From NCBI RefSeq assembly GCF_000365305.1, contig NZ_CM001841.1:1295653-1359652 (forward strand): a stretch of DNA of 64,000 nucleotides, given 5' to 3'. The DNA is from Dickeya dianthicola NCPPB 453. GTDB taxonomy: Bacteria; Pseudomonadota; Gammaproteobacteria; Enterobacterales; Enterobacteriaceae. The position numbers and the translations under genes are program-made. Below the pieces are notes generated by a model, which did not search any database, was not told the origin of the DNA, and saw only the letters and a program-made list of their open reading frames with translations. This document shows positions 19,628-29,518 of this stretch, in pieces; positions within the stretch are counted from its first letter, which is position 1; every line of letters begins with the position of its first letter.

Positions 19628-21097
19628 TCAGCGGCTTTCTGTCAGGTAGCGGTAGCCGTCGCCGTCTGGTACGAAGGTCAGACGATGGGTGATGCAGTTC
19701 GGCGCGTCTTGCGCATGATGAGAGACGAACAGCAGTTGGGTTTGCCCCTGACCGATCAGAATATCCAGCCAGCGATGGATAAGCTGACGGTTGAGCGGGT
19801 CCAGCCCCTGTAGTGGCTCATCGAGGATCAGCAAGGCCGGGTGTTTCACCAGCGCGCGGACAATCAGCGTCAGCCGTTGCTGCCCCCAGGATAATGACTG
19901 GAACGGGGCGTCGGCCACGCTGTCCGGCAGACCGAGCAGTTCCAGCCACTGGGCGGCGAGAAAGCGCTGGCGGTCCGATACCGCCTGATAGATGCCGATG
20001 GAGTCGAAGAAGCCGGAGAGGATCACGTTGCGCAGGCTGGCGCTGACGCGGTACTCCAGATGCAGGCTGCTGCTGACGTAGCCGATGTGGCGCTTGATGT
20101 CCCAGATGGTTTCGCCGCTGCCGCGCCGACGGCCAAACAGCGTCAGGTCGTTGCTGTAGCCCTGCGGGTGGTCGCCGGTGATCAGGCTGAGCAGGGTGGA
20201 TTTGCCCGCGCCGTTCGGCCCGACGATTTGCCAGTGCTGGCCCGGCAGCACTTCCCAGCTCAAGTCGTCCAGAATGCGGCGATCGTTGTAGCTCACCACG
20301 CCGTGCAGCAGGCGAATGCGCGGTTGATCCGGCGGCAAGGTCGGGCGTTGGCTCGGGTCTTCCGCTTCCGGCAGCGCCGTATCGGCCAGGGTTTCGCTAT
20401 GCGTCAGCTGCGATACCAGCGCATCGGACAAAATCGCCTCGCGCGCGCCTTGCCGGGTTAGGGTGCAATCCGCCAGCACGCCGATCTGGCCGACAAACGC
20501 CGGAATATCCTCAAAGCGGTTGAGAATCATCACCAGTGCTTGCCCCTGCGCCGCCAGCGACGCCAGCAGGTCGGTTAACTGTGCGCGTGAGGCGACGTCC
20601 AGCCCGTCGAATGGCTCGTCGAGAATCAGCAGGTCCGGCTGCGCCATCAGCGCCTGGCACAGCATGGTTTTGCGGGTTTCGCCGGTAGAGAGATATTTAA
20701 AGCGCCGCTCCAGCAGCGGGAGGATGCCGAATTGCGTCGCCAACTGGCGGCAGCGGTCGGCGTCGCGCACGCTGTCCTGGATAACCTCGGCGGTGGTGCG
20801 CCCGGTGTCGTCCTCATCGGCGCTCAGCATATCGGTGTTGTTGCGTTGCCACTCCAGCGACACCAGCTGTTGCAGCTGTTCGAAGGAGAGGCGCGCTACG
20901 CGCTGGAAGTCACATTGGCGCTGTCCTGACAACAGCAGCAACTCGCCACAGAGCGCGCGCGCCAGCGCCGATTTCCCGCTGCCGTTGGCGCCGACGAATG
21001 CCCAGCACTGATCCTGACACAGCGTGAGTTCATCCAGACGCATCATCCGGGTATCGCTTAACCGAAACTGCGCCTGATGAATGTGCAGCAATGACAT
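19628..21097 (-). CDS. modF: ModF, double-ATPase ABC protein of the molybdate cluster
   Basis: 489 residues with two ABC ATPase cassettes and no membrane helix. Cassette 1: Walker A GANGSGKSALA, signature YLSTGETRK, Walker B LLILDEPFDGLD. Cassette 2: GPNGAGKSTLL, SLSWGQQRLT, LLILDEPLQGLD. It matches E. coli ModF (PhrA), located next to modE as here. Its exact role in molybdenum metabolism is not defined. It starts 82 bases after the modE stop, so the two are probably an operon. Confidence 0.95.
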   Translation of the reverse strand: MSLLHIHQAQFRLSDTRMMRLDELTLCQDQCWAFVGANGSGKSALARALCGELLLLSGQRQCDFQRVARLSFEQLQQLVSLEWQRNNTDMLSADEDDTGRTTAEVIQDSVRDADRCRQLATQFGILPLLERRFKYLSTGETRKTMLCQALMAQPDLLILDEPFDGLDVASRAQLTDLLASLAAQGQALVMILNRFEDIPAFVGQIGVLADCTLTRQGAREAILSDALVSQLTHSETLADTALPEAEDPSQRPTLPPDQPRIRLLHGVVSYNDRRILDDLSWEVLPGQHWQIVGPNGAGKSTLLSLITGDHPQGYSNDLTLFGRRRGSGETIWDIKRHIGYVSSSLHLEYRVSASLRNVILSGFFDSIGIYQAVSDRQRFLAAQWLELLGLPDSVADAPFQSLSWGQQRLTLIVRALVKHPALLILDEPLQGLDPLNRQLIHRWLDILIGQGQTQLLFVSHHAQDAPNCITHRLTFVPDGDGYRYLTESR

Positions 21098-21179
21098 GAT
21101 GATTCCCTTTGCGAAATGACAGAGCCTTTACGGGTAAAGGGAAGCGGCCGGCTTGTCAAGGCGTGTTGTGCCGCGCGCG

Positions 21180-21971
21180 TTAGCACAGGGTGGCGATAAT
21201 CACCTGGTCGGCGTTAAAGCTGGCGTAAACCGTCATCTCCGGCTGCAACCCCTGTTGCGCCACGTCGTCATTGGGCAAGGTGGCGCACACCACTTCGCCG
21301 CCTTCCAGCGTGACCAGTACTTCGCTTTGTGCCGGGCCGGGCTGTAAATGGCTGATGCGGCCGGGCAGGACATTGTCGTGAGCGGGCGCCGGGGTGGTTT
21401 GCGGGGTCACGGTAACCCAGGGCGCTTTAATCAGCGCCAGCACCTCTTTGCCGCTGGTCAGTTGCAGCCGATCGGCGCTTTGCTGGGTGAGTGCGGCCTG
21501 AATGCGGGTGCGGCCATCCGCCAGCAGCACGGACAGATGCTGCTGCACTTGTTGCTGGTCACGCTCCAGTACGGTGCCGAAAAACTGATTGCGGGCGCTG
21601 GTTTGCAGCGAAAAACGGGCGATGGCTGCCAGCAGGCTGTCCAGCGGCAGGTTATCGTCCTGCAGTACATCGAAGGCTTTCTGCTGGATTTGTGCCAACA
21701 AATCATACAATTGCAGCAGGCGTTCGCCATAGCGGGTCAGTACTGCGCCGCCGCCGCCTTTGCCGCCGGTGGTGCGCTCAACGATGGTCTGCTCCGCCAG
21801 TTGGTTCATCTCGTTAATCGCGTCCCAGGCGCTTTTGTAGCTGATGTCGGCCAGACGGGCTCCCTGACTGATGGAGCCGGTCTGCTGTACCTGTTTGAGC
21901 AGCGCGATGCGACGCGGGTCGGCGAAGAGCCGTTGCTGGAGTTTCAGGGTAAGGAGAATTTCTGCTTGCAT
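21180..21971 (-). CDS. modE: Molybdate-responsive transcription regulator ModE
   Basis: 263 residues from ATG 21971 (MQAEILLTLKLQQRLFADPRR); the in-frame extension to 22043 is not conserved. It has an N-terminal winged helix-turn-helix (GSISQGARLADISYKSAWDAINEMN), the TTGGKGGGGAVLTRYG wing, then tandem Mop domains with SARNQF and KAPWV motifs that bind molybdate. Mo-bound ModE represses modABC; a matching operator lies before modA (22429-22454). It is divergent from acrZ. Confidence 0.97.
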   Translation of the reverse strand: MQAEILLTLKLQQRLFADPRRIALLKQVQQTGSISQGARLADISYKSAWDAINEMNQLAEQTIVERTTGGKGGGGAVLTRYGERLLQLYDLLAQIQQKAFDVLQDDNLPLDSLLAAIARFSLQTSARNQFFGTVLERDQQQVQQHLSVLLADGRTRIQAALTQQSADRLQLTSGKEVLALIKAPWVTVTPQTTPAPAHDNVLPGRISHLQPGPAQSEVLVTLEGGEVVCATLPNDDVAQQGLQPEMTVYASFNADQVIIATLC

Positions 21972-22168
21972 GGTCACATCCGTATCTGGGTCGCTAATCG
22001 TTTGTATTGTCATCGTTTTGCGCGAAACAGGCAAACCGCACAAATGGCCGCTCTAATTCCGGCGATTCAGGTAAACTCGTCGACAGTCATGGGGGCTAGC
22101 ATAGTCTACCCTGAATCAATGAAAGACTGGCGGCGCGACGGCCAGCCACGGTGAAAGACGAGGTCGAT

Positions 22169-22318
22169 ATGTTTGAATTGTTGAAAAGCCTGCTGTTTGC
22201 GGTATGCATGGTGCCGGTAATGATGGCGCTGATTCTGGGAGCCATTTATGGGTTGGGCGAAGTATTCAACCTGTTTTCCGCCATCGGTCATCGCGAGTCG
22301 GCTGCGGCGCGCAAATAA
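22169..22318 (+). CDS. acrZ: AcrAB-TolC efflux accessory small protein AcrZ
   Basis: 49 residues: [20 protein letters not shown] begins one kinked membrane helix with the conserved Pro, followed by [11 protein letters not shown] and a short polar tail. It closely matches E. coli AcrZ (YbhT), which binds AcrB in the inner membrane and tunes drug export. Same position as in E. coli, between modE and modA. AGGTCGAT precedes the ATG. A strong terminator follows. Confidence 0.95.
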   Translation: MFELLKSLLFAVCMVPVMMALILGAIYGLGEVFNLFSAIGHRESAAARK

Positions 22319-22345
22319 TTCTTTCCCTGATTTCCTTTTTTGACT

Positions 22346-22372
22346 AATCCGGCATTTGCCGGATTTTTTTTT
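22346..22372 (+). terminator. Rho-independent terminator of acrZ
   Basis: AATCCGGC (22346-22353) / GCCGGATT (22358-22365) with loop ATTT, then a run of eight T, 27 bases after the acrZ stop. Confidence 0.93.
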
Positions 22373-22428
22373 GCTTAAGATTTTTTTTGCTTAAGAACAA
22401 TGACAAGGCGGTCAATATTCGGTATTTA

Positions 22429-22454
22429 TCGTTATGTTATTAACTACACAACGA
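22429..22454 (+). promoter_or_regulatory. ModE-type operator upstream of modA
   Basis: An inverted repeat with half-sites TCGTTATGT (22429-22437) and ACACAACGA (22446-22454) around 8 bases, resembling the E. coli ModE site (CGNTATATA inverted). It ends 18 bases before the modA start. Confidence 0.7.
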
Positions 22455-22472
22455 AAAGCCTCGGGAGAGACA

Positions 22473-23258
22473 ATGAAACAGCAATGGACTTACTGGCTGA
22501 CCGCCGCCGCGTTCACACTGGGTATGAGCGCGAATACAGCGCTGGCGCAGGACAAGATAACGGTGTTTGCCGCCGCCTCGCTGACCAATGCGTTGCAGGA
22601 TATCGCCGCGCAATATCAGAAGGAAAATCAGGTTTCTATCGTGGCGTCTTACGCCTCGTCGTCAACGCTGGCGCGTCAGATTGAACAAGGCGCGCCTGCC
22701 GACTTGTTCATCTCGGCGGATCAGCAGTGGATGGATTATGCTCAAGGTAAACAACTGACCGAAAACGACACCCGTTACACCCTGCTGGGGAATCAACTGG
22801 TGGTGATTGCGCCTAAGTCCGCGGACACCAAAGGATTCAAGATCGACGATAAAACCGACTGGAAAGCGCTGCTGAAAGGCGGGCACCTGTCGGTAGGCGA
22901 CCCGGATCACGTGCCGGCCGGCATCTACGCCAAAGAAGCGTTGCAGAAGCTGAGTGCCTGGGACACGCTGTCGCCGCTGATGGCGCGCGCCAATGACGTG
23001 CGTGCCGCCATGATCCTGGTAGAACGCGAAGAAGCGCCGTTGGGGATTGTTTACGGGTCGGACGCGGTCGCCAGCACCAAAGTGAAAGTGGTCGGCATTT
23101 TCCCGGAAAATACCCACAAACCGGTGGAATACCCGATGGCTATCGTCAAAGGGCACAACACCCCGGCGGTCAAAGCCTTCTTTGACTACCTGAAAACGCC
23201 TCAGGCGGCGGTGGTGTTTAAACAATACGGATTCACGCCGGTTAATGTTGCTCAGTGA
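22473..23258 (+). CDS. modA: Molybdate ABC transporter periplasmic binding protein
   Basis: 261 residues from ATG 22473 (GGGAGAG 4 bases before). A signal peptide (MKQQWTYWLTAAAFTLGMSA..) is cleaved after ALA at about residue 25. Ligand-site motifs: VFAAASLTNALQDIA, SYASSSTLARQIEQGAPADLFISAD and GIVYGSDA. It binds molybdate or tungstate and delivers it to ModBC. The stop lies inside the modB start region (14-base overlap). Confidence 0.97.
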   Translation: MKQQWTYWLTAAAFTLGMSANTALAQDKITVFAAASLTNALQDIAAQYQKENQVSIVASYASSSTLARQIEQGAPADLFISADQQWMDYAQGKQLTENDTRYTLLGNQLVVIAPKSADTKGFKIDDKTDWKALLKGGHLSVGDPDHVPAGIYAKEALQKLSAWDTLSPLMARANDVRAAMILVEREEAPLGIVYGSDAVASTKVKVVGIFPENTHKPVEYPMAIVKGHNTPAVKAFFDYLKTPQAAVVFKQYGFTPVNVAQ

Positions 23259-23934
23259 TTACGAATGGCAGGCGGTCTCGCTGAGCCTTAAGGTTTCGCT
23301 GGTGGCGGTCAGTTGCAGTCTGCCGCTGGGCGTTCTGGCCGCCTGGGTGCTGGCGCGTTGCCGCTTTGTCGGCAAATCGCTGCTGGACAGCGTGATCCAC
23401 CTGCCGCTGGTGCTGCCGCCGGTAGTGATCGGCTATCTGTTGCTGATAATCCTGGGGCGCAAAGGCGTGATGGGCGCCTGGCTCTACAGCTGGTTTGGCT
23501 TCAGCTTCAGTTTTAGCTGGCATGGCGCGGCGCTGGCCTCGGCGGTGGTGGCGTTCCCGCTGATGGTGCGCGCCATCCGGCTGGCGCTGGAAGCGGTGGA
23601 TACCCGGCTGGAGCTGGCTGCGCGCACGCTTGGCGCCGGCCGCTGGCGGGTGTTTTTTACCATCACGCTGCCGCTGACGCTGCCCGGTATTATTGTCGGC
23701 ACCGTACTGGCGTTTGCCCGTTCGCTGGGGGAGTTTGGCGCCACCATCACCTTTGTGTCCAATATTCCGGGGGAAACCCGCACCATTCCGAATGCCATGT
23801 ATACGCTGATTGAAACGCCGGGCGCAGAAATGCAGGCGGCCCGGTTGTGCATCATCGCCATCGTGCTGTCGCTGGTGTCGCTGTTGTTGTCGGAATGGCT
23901 CACACGCTGGAGCCGCAAGCGGTTGGGGGGATAA
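23245..23934 (+). CDS. modB: Molybdate ABC transporter permease
   Basis: 229 residues with about five membrane helices. The permease EAA loop is [20 protein letters not shown], and [23 protein letters not shown] is typical of ModB. It forms the inner-membrane channel with ModC. Translationally coupled on both sides: it overlaps modA by 14 bases and shares TAATG with modC. Confidence 0.97.
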   Translation: MLLSDYEWQAVSLSLKVSLVAVSCSLPLGVLAAWVLARCRFVGKSLLDSVIHLPLVLPPVVIGYLLLIILGRKGVMGAWLYSWFGFSFSFSWHGAALASAVVAFPLMVRAIRLALEAVDTRLELAARTLGAGRWRVFFTITLPLTLPGIIVGTVLAFARSLGEFGATITFVSNIPGETRTIPNAMYTLIETPGAEMQAARLCIIAIVLSLVSLLLSEWLTRWSRKRLGG

Positions 23935-24992
23935 TGCTGCAACTGAATTTTACTCAGCAACTGGGCGACCTGACGCTCAACGTCGCCACCCAGCTTCCGG
24001 CCAGCGGGATTACCGTCGTGTTCGGGGTATCCGGCGCCGGCAAAACATCGCTGATCAATGCCATCGTTGGCCTGACCCGGCCGGACAAGGGCCGGATTCA
24101 GCTCAACGACCGGGTGCTGTCCGATCGCGCGCTGGGGGTGTTCCTGCCGCCCGAAAAACGCCGTATCGGCTATGTGTTTCAGGATGCGCGTCTATTTCCG
24201 CACTATCGGGTGTTGGGGAATCTGCGTTACGGCATGGCGGCGCGGATGCGGCCGCAGTTCGACGATATCGTGCAGTTGCTCGGCATCGGGCAGTTGCTTA
24301 AGCGCTATCCGCTCACCTTGTCCGGCGGCGAAAAACAGCGGGTGGCGATTGGCCGCGCGCTGCTGACCGCGCCGGAACTGCTGTTGATGGACGAACCGCT
24401 GGCGTCGTTGGATGTACCACGCAAGCGCGAACTGCTGCCTTATCTGGAGCGGCTGGCTCGCGAGGTCAACACGCCGATCCTGTATGTCAGCCACAGTCTG
24501 GAAGAGGTGCTACGGCTGGCGGACAAGGTGCTGGTGCTGGACAAAGGGCAGGTCAGGGCGCAGGGTTCGCTGGAAGCGGTGTGGGCCAGCAATGCGCTGC
24601 GCGCCTGGCTGCCGCGTGAAGAACAAAGCAGTATCCTGAAGGTGACGGTGATGGAGCACCACCCGCATTACGCCATGACCGCGCTGTCGCTGGGCGAACA
24701 GCCTCTGTGGGTCGGGCGCGTTGACGCGCCGCTCGCCTCGACGCTGCGCATTCGCATCAATGCGGCGGATGTGTCGCTGGTGACGCAGCGCCCGGCGGCG
24801 AGCAGCATTCGCAACGTGCTGTCGGCCAGCGTGGTGGAATGCCTTGAAGTGGGCGAGCAGGTTGAAGTCAAACTGGATATCGGCGGGCAGATCCTGTGGG
24901 CGCGTATAACGCCCTGGGCGCGGGACGAACTGGCGTTGACCGCCGGGCAGCGTCTGTACGCTCAGGTCAAGAGCGTGTCGATTACGGCTTAA
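23934..24992 (+). CDS. modC: Molybdate ABC transporter ATPase
   Basis: 352 residues from ATG 23934, overlapping the modB stop by one base. ATPase domain: Walker [13 protein letters not shown], signature [15 protein letters not shown], Walker [14 protein letters not shown]-loop [11 protein letters not shown]-terminal Mop domain (about 290-352) can sense molybdate and inhibit transport. Longer in-frame extensions upstream lie inside modB and are rejected. Confidence 0.97.
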   Translation: MLQLNFTQQLGDLTLNVATQLPASGITVVFGVSGAGKTSLINAIVGLTRPDKGRIQLNDRVLSDRALGVFLPPEKRRIGYVFQDARLFPHYRVLGNLRYGMAARMRPQFDDIVQLLGIGQLLKRYPLTLSGGEKQRVAIGRALLTAPELLLMDEPLASLDVPRKRELLPYLERLAREVNTPILYVSHSLEEVLRLADKVLVLDKGQVRAQGSLEAVWASNALRAWLPREEQSSILKVTVMEHHPHYAMTALSLGEQPLWVGRVDAPLASTLRIRINAADVSLVTQRPAASSIRNVLSASVVECLEVGEQVEVKLDIGGQILWARITPWARDELALTAGQRLYAQVKSVSITA

Positions 24993-25000
24993 CATCTACT

Positions 25001-25037
25001 CAGCCTCAGCCTCAGCCTCAGCCCCGTTTCGGCGGGG
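25001..25037. terminator. Convergent modC/ybhA end: CAGCCT repeat and GC hairpin
   Basis: Four tandem CAGCCT-like hexamers (25001-25024) run into the hairpin GCCCCG-TTTCGGC-GGGGC (about 25021-25037). No T-tract, so terminator function is uncertain. Confidence 0.4.
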
Positions 25038-25048
25038 CAGGGGCTGGT

Positions 25049-25870
25049 TCAGGCCAGCACCCGGTTGCGAATCACCTCGGCGATGCCGGGTTGTTCATGA
25101 TGAGCAATCACCAGGTCGGCATGGGCTTTTACTTCGTCGGCGCTGTTGCCCATCGCCACCCCCAGACCGGCGACCGACAGCATGCTGATGTCATTGAAAT
25201 TATCGCCGAACGCCACCACCTCGTTCATGCTGAACCCTTGCGATTCCACCCAGCGCTGCAGCAGGCGGCCTTTACTGTTGCCGGTCTGGGCGATATCCAC
25301 CTGATCCATCCACGACCATTCGCAGGCCAGACCCAGTTCCTGTTCAACCCGATGGGCGAAGTCGTTCATGGCGGCGGTATCGGTGTGGTGGGTGGCGAAT
25401 TTCCAGATTGAGTGGGTGTGGTCGGTGGCGGCCAGCAGGTCGTCCACCTGGCGAAACGTTGGGCGCTGCGATTCGGGCAGGTTTTCCGCCCAGGCCTGGG
25501 TACGGGTAATGTGGCCGGTAATGTGCTGATAGAACATGGCATCGTCCGCGTACATCAGGCCGTGGATGGCAAACTGCTGCAACCGTTGCAGCACGCTTTT
25601 GGCTTGCGCCGGCGTGAGTGGGTTGGCCTCGGAGGTTTGCCCGGTCTGGTAGTCGTAGAGGTAGGTGCCGTTGCAGCAGATCGCCGGGGTATCCAGCGTC
25701 AGCGCCTGATAAAACGGATGGATCGCCGAATGGTGGCGACCGGTCACGATGATGACTTTGATGCCCGCCTGCCGGGCCAGCGCCAGCGCCTGCAACGATT
25801 CCGGCAGAATGGTTTTCTTTTGCGTTAACAGCGTGCCATCCAGATCGAGGGCAATGATGCGATAGGTCAT
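25049..25870 (-). CDS. ybhA: HAD-family sugar/pyridoxal phosphatase YbhA
   Basis: 273 residues, Cof-type HAD phosphatase. Motif I DLDGTLLT (nucleophile Asp), motif II VIIVTGRHH, and motif IV GDNFNDISMLSVAGLGVAMGNS; the C2 cap lies between about 85 and 200. E. coli YbhA hydrolyses several sugar phosphates and pyridoxal phosphate, so the substrate here is only predicted. Same neighbours as in E. coli (modC, pgl). Confidence 0.93.
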   Translation of the reverse strand: MTYRIIALDLDGTLLTQKKTILPESLQALALARQAGIKVIIVTGRHHSAIHPFYQALTLDTPAICCNGTYLYDYQTGQTSEANPLTPAQAKSVLQRLQQFAIHGLMYADDAMFYQHITGHITRTQAWAENLPESQRPTFRQVDDLLAATDHTHSIWKFATHHTDTAAMNDFAHRVEQELGLACEWSWMDQVDIAQTGNSKGRLLQRWVESQGFSMNEVVAFGDNFNDISMLSVAGLGVAMGNSADEVKAHADLVIAHHEQPGIAEVIRNRVLA

Positions 25871-25965
25871 GGTATTCTCATCGAGTTATCGGGTTCACTT
25901 CTTCCCGATGGTACACTGCCAGCCGCCCGGATCAACAGGCCCTTTTTCCGTGCCGGTTCTCATGC

Positions 25966-26025
25966 GAGGGTCGTCAATGTGAGAGTCGTCAATGTGAGAG
26001 TCGTCGATGTGAGCGTCATCACCGA
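25966..26025. repeat. 15-bp tandem repeat upstream of pgl
   Basis: Four consecutive units of the form GAGRGTCGTCAATGT: GAGGGTCGTCAATGT, GAGAGTCGTCAATGT, GAGAGTCGTCGATGT, then a degenerate GAGCGTCATCACCGA. It lies in the divergent ybhA-pgl gap, 70-130 bases before pgl. Confidence 0.9.
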
Positions 26026-26094
26026 TAAACGAAAGCATGGCCTGAGTTAACGAGGCGCACCTGTCGCCTCAGCGGTGCCAACAAGGAGAATCGA

Positions 26095-27090
26095 ATGCAG
26101 CAAGTGGTTTATATCGCCAGTCCGGAAAGTCAGCAGATCCATGTCTGGCAACTCGCTTCCAGCGGGGAGTTGAGCTTGTTACAGGTGGTTGATGTGCCCG
26201 GGCAGGTGCAGCCGATGGTTATCGCGCCGGATAAACGTCACCTGTACGTCGGGGTACGCCCTGAATTTCGGGTTATCAGCTACCGGATTGATGGGCAAGG
26301 GAAACTGAGTGAAGTCGGTGTGGCGCCGTTGCCGGGCAGCCCGACGCACCTGTCTACTGATCAGCGCGGGCGTTTCTTGTTCAGCGCTTCTTACAGCGAC
26401 GCCTGCGTCAGCGTCAGCCCGATTGGCGACGACGGCGTGGTACAGGCGCCGATCCAGCAATTAGACGGATTGGAAGGTTGCCATTCAACCAATATCGACC
26501 CGGCTAACCGTGTGCTGTGGGCCCCCTGCCTGAAAGAAGACCGTATCCGTTTGTATGATGTCGCCGACGATGGACGTTTGACTGAAAGCCAGCCCGCAGA
26601 ACAGCGTGCGGCGGCCGGTGCCGGGCCGCGCCATATGGCTTACCACCCGAACAACCGTTTCACCTATTGCATTAATGAACTGAACAGCTCGGTGGATGTG
26701 TTCGAGCTGGATGCGCAGGGCGAAGGCAAACGGATCCAGACGCTGAATGCCATGCCAGCCGATTTCACCGGTACCTGCTGGGCGGCGGATATCCACATCA
26801 CGCCGGATGGCCGTCATCTGTATACGACGGATCGTACCGCCAGCCTGATTTCCATTTTCCAGGTATCCGCGCAAGACGGGACATTGACCCTGACCGGGCA
26901 CCAGCCGACGCAAACGCAACCGCGCGGTTTTAACATCGATCATAACGGCCAGTTCCTGATCGCCGCCGGTCAGAAATCCCATCACATCGAGGTGTACCGC
27001 ATTCAGCCGGACAACGGTAGCCTGACGCCGCTGGCGCGCTATGCGGTTGGTCAAGGGCCGATGTGGGTGTCGGTACTGGCGCTGGATTAA
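26095..27090 (+). CDS. pgl: 6-phosphogluconolactonase
   Basis: 331 residues, the length of E. coli Pgl (YbhE type), a seven-bladed beta-propeller. Conserved segments: [65 protein letters not shown] and [14 protein letters not shown]. It hydrolyses 6-phosphogluconolactone in the pentose phosphate pathway. AAGGAG at 26081-26086. It is the last gene here in the E. coli 17-min order. Confidence 0.97.
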   Translation: MQQVVYIASPESQQIHVWQLASSGELSLLQVVDVPGQVQPMVIAPDKRHLYVGVRPEFRVISYRIDGQGKLSEVGVAPLPGSPTHLSTDQRGRFLFSASYSDACVSVSPIGDDGVVQAPIQQLDGLEGCHSTNIDPANRVLWAPCLKEDRIRLYDVADDGRLTESQPAEQRAAAGAGPRHMAYHPNNRFTYCINELNSSVDVFELDAQGEGKRIQTLNAMPADFTGTCWAADIHITPDGRHLYTTDRTASLISIFQVSAQDGTLTLTGHQPTQTQPRGFNIDHNGQFLIAAGQKSHHIEVYRIQPDNGSLTPLARYAVGQGPMWVSVLALD

Positions 27091-27166
27091 TCGCTAACCA
27101 GACATTAATTGCTAACCAGACAACAAGAATGCGCGCGGCGTCCAGCGGCGCGCATTCTCCCGGTGC

Positions 27167-28417
27167 TCAGCCGCGGTATTCGATGATCGATAATCCGGCG
27201 TTGTAGTCGGTGCTGTAGATAATCCCTTGCGCGTCAACGAACACGTCACAAGACTGGATCACCTGTGGTCGCCCTGGGCGTTTATCGATCATACGTTCAG
27301 GTGCGGCAGGCACCAGCGCGCCGGTTTCCTTCGGCCGATACGGGTTGCTGATGTCGTAAGCGCGCACGCCGGCGTTCTGATAGGTGGCGAAAATCAGTGT
27401 TGAGCTGATGAAGCTACCCGGTCGGTTTTCATGCAGATTGTGCGGGCCGAAGTGTGCCCCTTTCTTCACATAATCGGTTTCACTGGGCTGCGGGAAGGTG
27501 GCGATACTGACCGGGTTAGCTGGCTCGCGGATATCGAACACCCAAATCAGTTTCTCTCCGTCTTCCTGATTATCCAGCACCGCTTCGTCCAGCACGATCA
27601 GCAGGTCGCGATCCGGTAATGGCAACGCCGTGTGGGTACCGCCGCCAAACGGCGGGCTCCAGTTGCGATGGCTGATGAGCCGCGGTTGGGTGCGATCGCT
27701 CACGTCCAGCAGCGTCAGGCCGCCGTCGCGCCAACTGCCGTAGGCGGTATCGCCGCTGACAATCGCGTGGTGCAGCGCGTAGCGTTTGCCTTCCGGCCAG
27801 CTCGGTGTTTCGCCGCCGGCGGTGTGCATGCCCGGCAGCCAGTAACGGCCGGCGACCTCCGGTTTGCGCGGGTCGGCGAGATCGATGGTCAGAAAAATGT
27901 AGTCGCTGTAGCCATCCAGTAACGCGGAAACGTACGCCCAGCGCCCGCCCACGTACCAGATGCGGTGGATGCCGATGCCATCCAGCGGCAGAAAGCTGAT
28001 TTCACGCGGTTGGTCCGGTGTGGAGATATCGAATATCCGTAGTCCGGCGCTCCAGTGTTTATCCTGCTGGCCGGTGCTGACCGTCTCTGCCACCGAGCGG
28101 GTGTAGTAGACTTTCTCTTCGGCGAAACGCGCATCGGCGAACAGGTCGCGCGCGTTGACCACCAGCAGCAGGTCATCGTGGGTTTGCAGATGGATGTTCC
28201 AGGTGCCCGGCGGTGCAGCGATAAAGCCGGCTGGCTTGGGGTTTTTCGGGTCACGCACATCGACGATGGATACGCCCTGCGACACCATGTGTCCGATATA
28301 GGCGTAACCACGATGCACCATGACTTGTACGCCATCAGGGCGCCCGCCCTGATGGCTGTGTCCAATCAGCCGCATATTGCGGCTGTACTCCGGCATGGGC
28401 AGGGGCGTTGATGCCAT
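27167..28417 (-). CDS. LVIVD-repeat beta-propeller protein
   Basis: 416 residues with no signal peptide or membrane helix. Several copies of the LVIVD-type repeat are visible: GVSIVDVRDPKNPKPAGF, GLRIFDISTPDQPREISF, FLTIDLADPRKPEVAG, GLTLLDVSDRTQPRLIS, WVFDIREPANPVSIA and VRAYDISNPYRPKETG. These form a beta-propeller of unknown function, presumably cytoplasmic. It starts 24 bases after the stop of the periplasmic binding protein gene (28442-29518) and is probably co-transcribed with it. No catalytic motif is recognised. Confidence 0.85.
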   Translation of the reverse strand: MASTPLPMPEYSRNMRLIGHSHQGGRPDGVQVMVHRGYAYIGHMVSQGVSIVDVRDPKNPKPAGFIAAPPGTWNIHLQTHDDLLLVVNARDLFADARFAEEKVYYTRSVAETVSTGQQDKHWSAGLRIFDISTPDQPREISFLPLDGIGIHRIWYVGGRWAYVSALLDGYSDYIFLTIDLADPRKPEVAGRYWLPGMHTAGGETPSWPEGKRYALHHAIVSGDTAYGSWRDGGLTLLDVSDRTQPRLISHRNWSPPFGGGTHTALPLPDRDLLIVLDEAVLDNQEDGEKLIWVFDIREPANPVSIATFPQPSETDYVKKGAHFGPHNLHENRPGSFISSTLIFATYQNAGVRAYDISNPYRPKETGALVPAAPERMIDKRPGRPQVIQSCDVFVDAQGIIYSTDYNAGLSIIEYRG

Positions 28418-28441
28418 ATAAGCCTCCGTTATGACAGACTT

Positions 28442-29518
28442 TTATTTGCTTTTGGCTTCCAGTGTAGCAAACCATGGAGCGATAAAGTCATTGGTCTGGC
28501 CCCAGCCAGGGATGATTTTCGCCAGCCCCGCCACGTTGACCGGCCCTGGCTGGCTCACCAGTAACGCCTGTGGAATGCTGGCGGCGCGGAATTCGTACGT
28601 TGGCGGCGTCGGTTCGCCGGCTATTTTGTTAGCCACCAGACGCAGGTTAACCTTACCGATCAGTTTCGGGTCCACCGCTACGCTCACTTTCCACGGGCTA
28701 TTGGCTTCACGCATCAGTTGCAAGTCCTGATTGGAAATATCGATGCTGTAGAGTTTGATTTCGGTGCGGCCGTTTTCTTTCAGCGCCTTGTACGCACCCT
28801 GACTGAAGGCATCCCAGGCGCCCCAGATGGCGTCAATCTTGCCTTTCGGGTATTTCGCCAGAATCGCGCCCACTTTATTGGCGGTGTCGCCCTGCACGTC
28901 AGAGGAGACTGCGCCAATGGATTCCAGTTCTTTAATACCGGGATTATCTTTCAGGATCTGCTGGTAAGCGGTCTGACGACGTTCCATCGGCGGGAAGCCG
29001 GCCACCCACAGTTTGATGATGTTGGCTTTACCGTTGAAATCCTTCACTAACTGGCCCAGTGATTCGTTGGCCAGCGAAGCGTCATCTTGCTGGGTCACCG
29101 TAACGCCGGGGATGGTTTTATCGACCGCAGTATCAAACACCGCCACGTTGATGCCGCTGTCGACAATGCGCTGAATCAACCCGGTGGAATAGGGCGCGCG
29201 GCCTTGCGACAGGATGATGCCGTCATATTTCTGGCTGATGGCCTGATTGACGAAGTCCTGAAATTTGGCGTCGTCGCCGTTACTCAGGAAGGTGCTGACC
29301 TTGAACCCCAGTTTCTTGCCTTCTTCCAGCACGCCGGAAACGAACTGCGTGGTGTTGTCGTCCGAACCGAGATTGCGGATCACGGCGATGCGCACCGGTC
29401 CCTGATGGTTGGCGATGACGGCCGGAACGGGAACTGCGGTGGCCGGCGTCTGCGCGGCCAGCGTGGAGAACGAGGCCGTCAGGCTCAGGGCCAGCAGTGC
29501 GACAGGGAATTTCTTCAT
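28442..29518 (-). CDS. Periplasmic sugar-type substrate-binding protein (orphan)
   Basis: 358 residues from ATG 29518 (GAGG 7 bases before; a TTG two codons upstream is rejected). Signal peptide MKKFPVALLALSLTASFSTLAA, then a type-I periplasmic binding fold of the ribose/xylose class: PVRIAVIRNLGSDDNTTQFVSG, GIILSQGRAP, VAVFDTAVDKTIPGVTVTQQDD and IWGAWDAFSQGAYKALKENG. The ligand cannot be named. No ABC permease or ATPase lies beside it; the partner is the LVIVD protein. An ABC role would need a distant transporter. Confidence 0.85.
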   Translation of the reverse strand: MKKFPVALLALSLTASFSTLAAQTPATAVPVPAVIANHQGPVRIAVIRNLGSDDNTTQFVSGVLEEGKKLGFKVSTFLSNGDDAKFQDFVNQAISQKYDGIILSQGRAPYSTGLIQRIVDSGINVAVFDTAVDKTIPGVTVTQQDDASLANESLGQLVKDFNGKANIIKLWVAGFPPMERRQTAYQQILKDNPGIKELESIGAVSSDVQGDTANKVGAILAKYPKGKIDAIWGAWDAFSQGAYKALKENGRTEIKLYSIDISNQDLQLMREANSPWKVSVAVDPKLIGKVNLRLVANKIAGEPTPPTYEFRAASIPQALLVSQPGPVNVAGLAKIIPGWGQTNDFIAPWFATLEAKSK

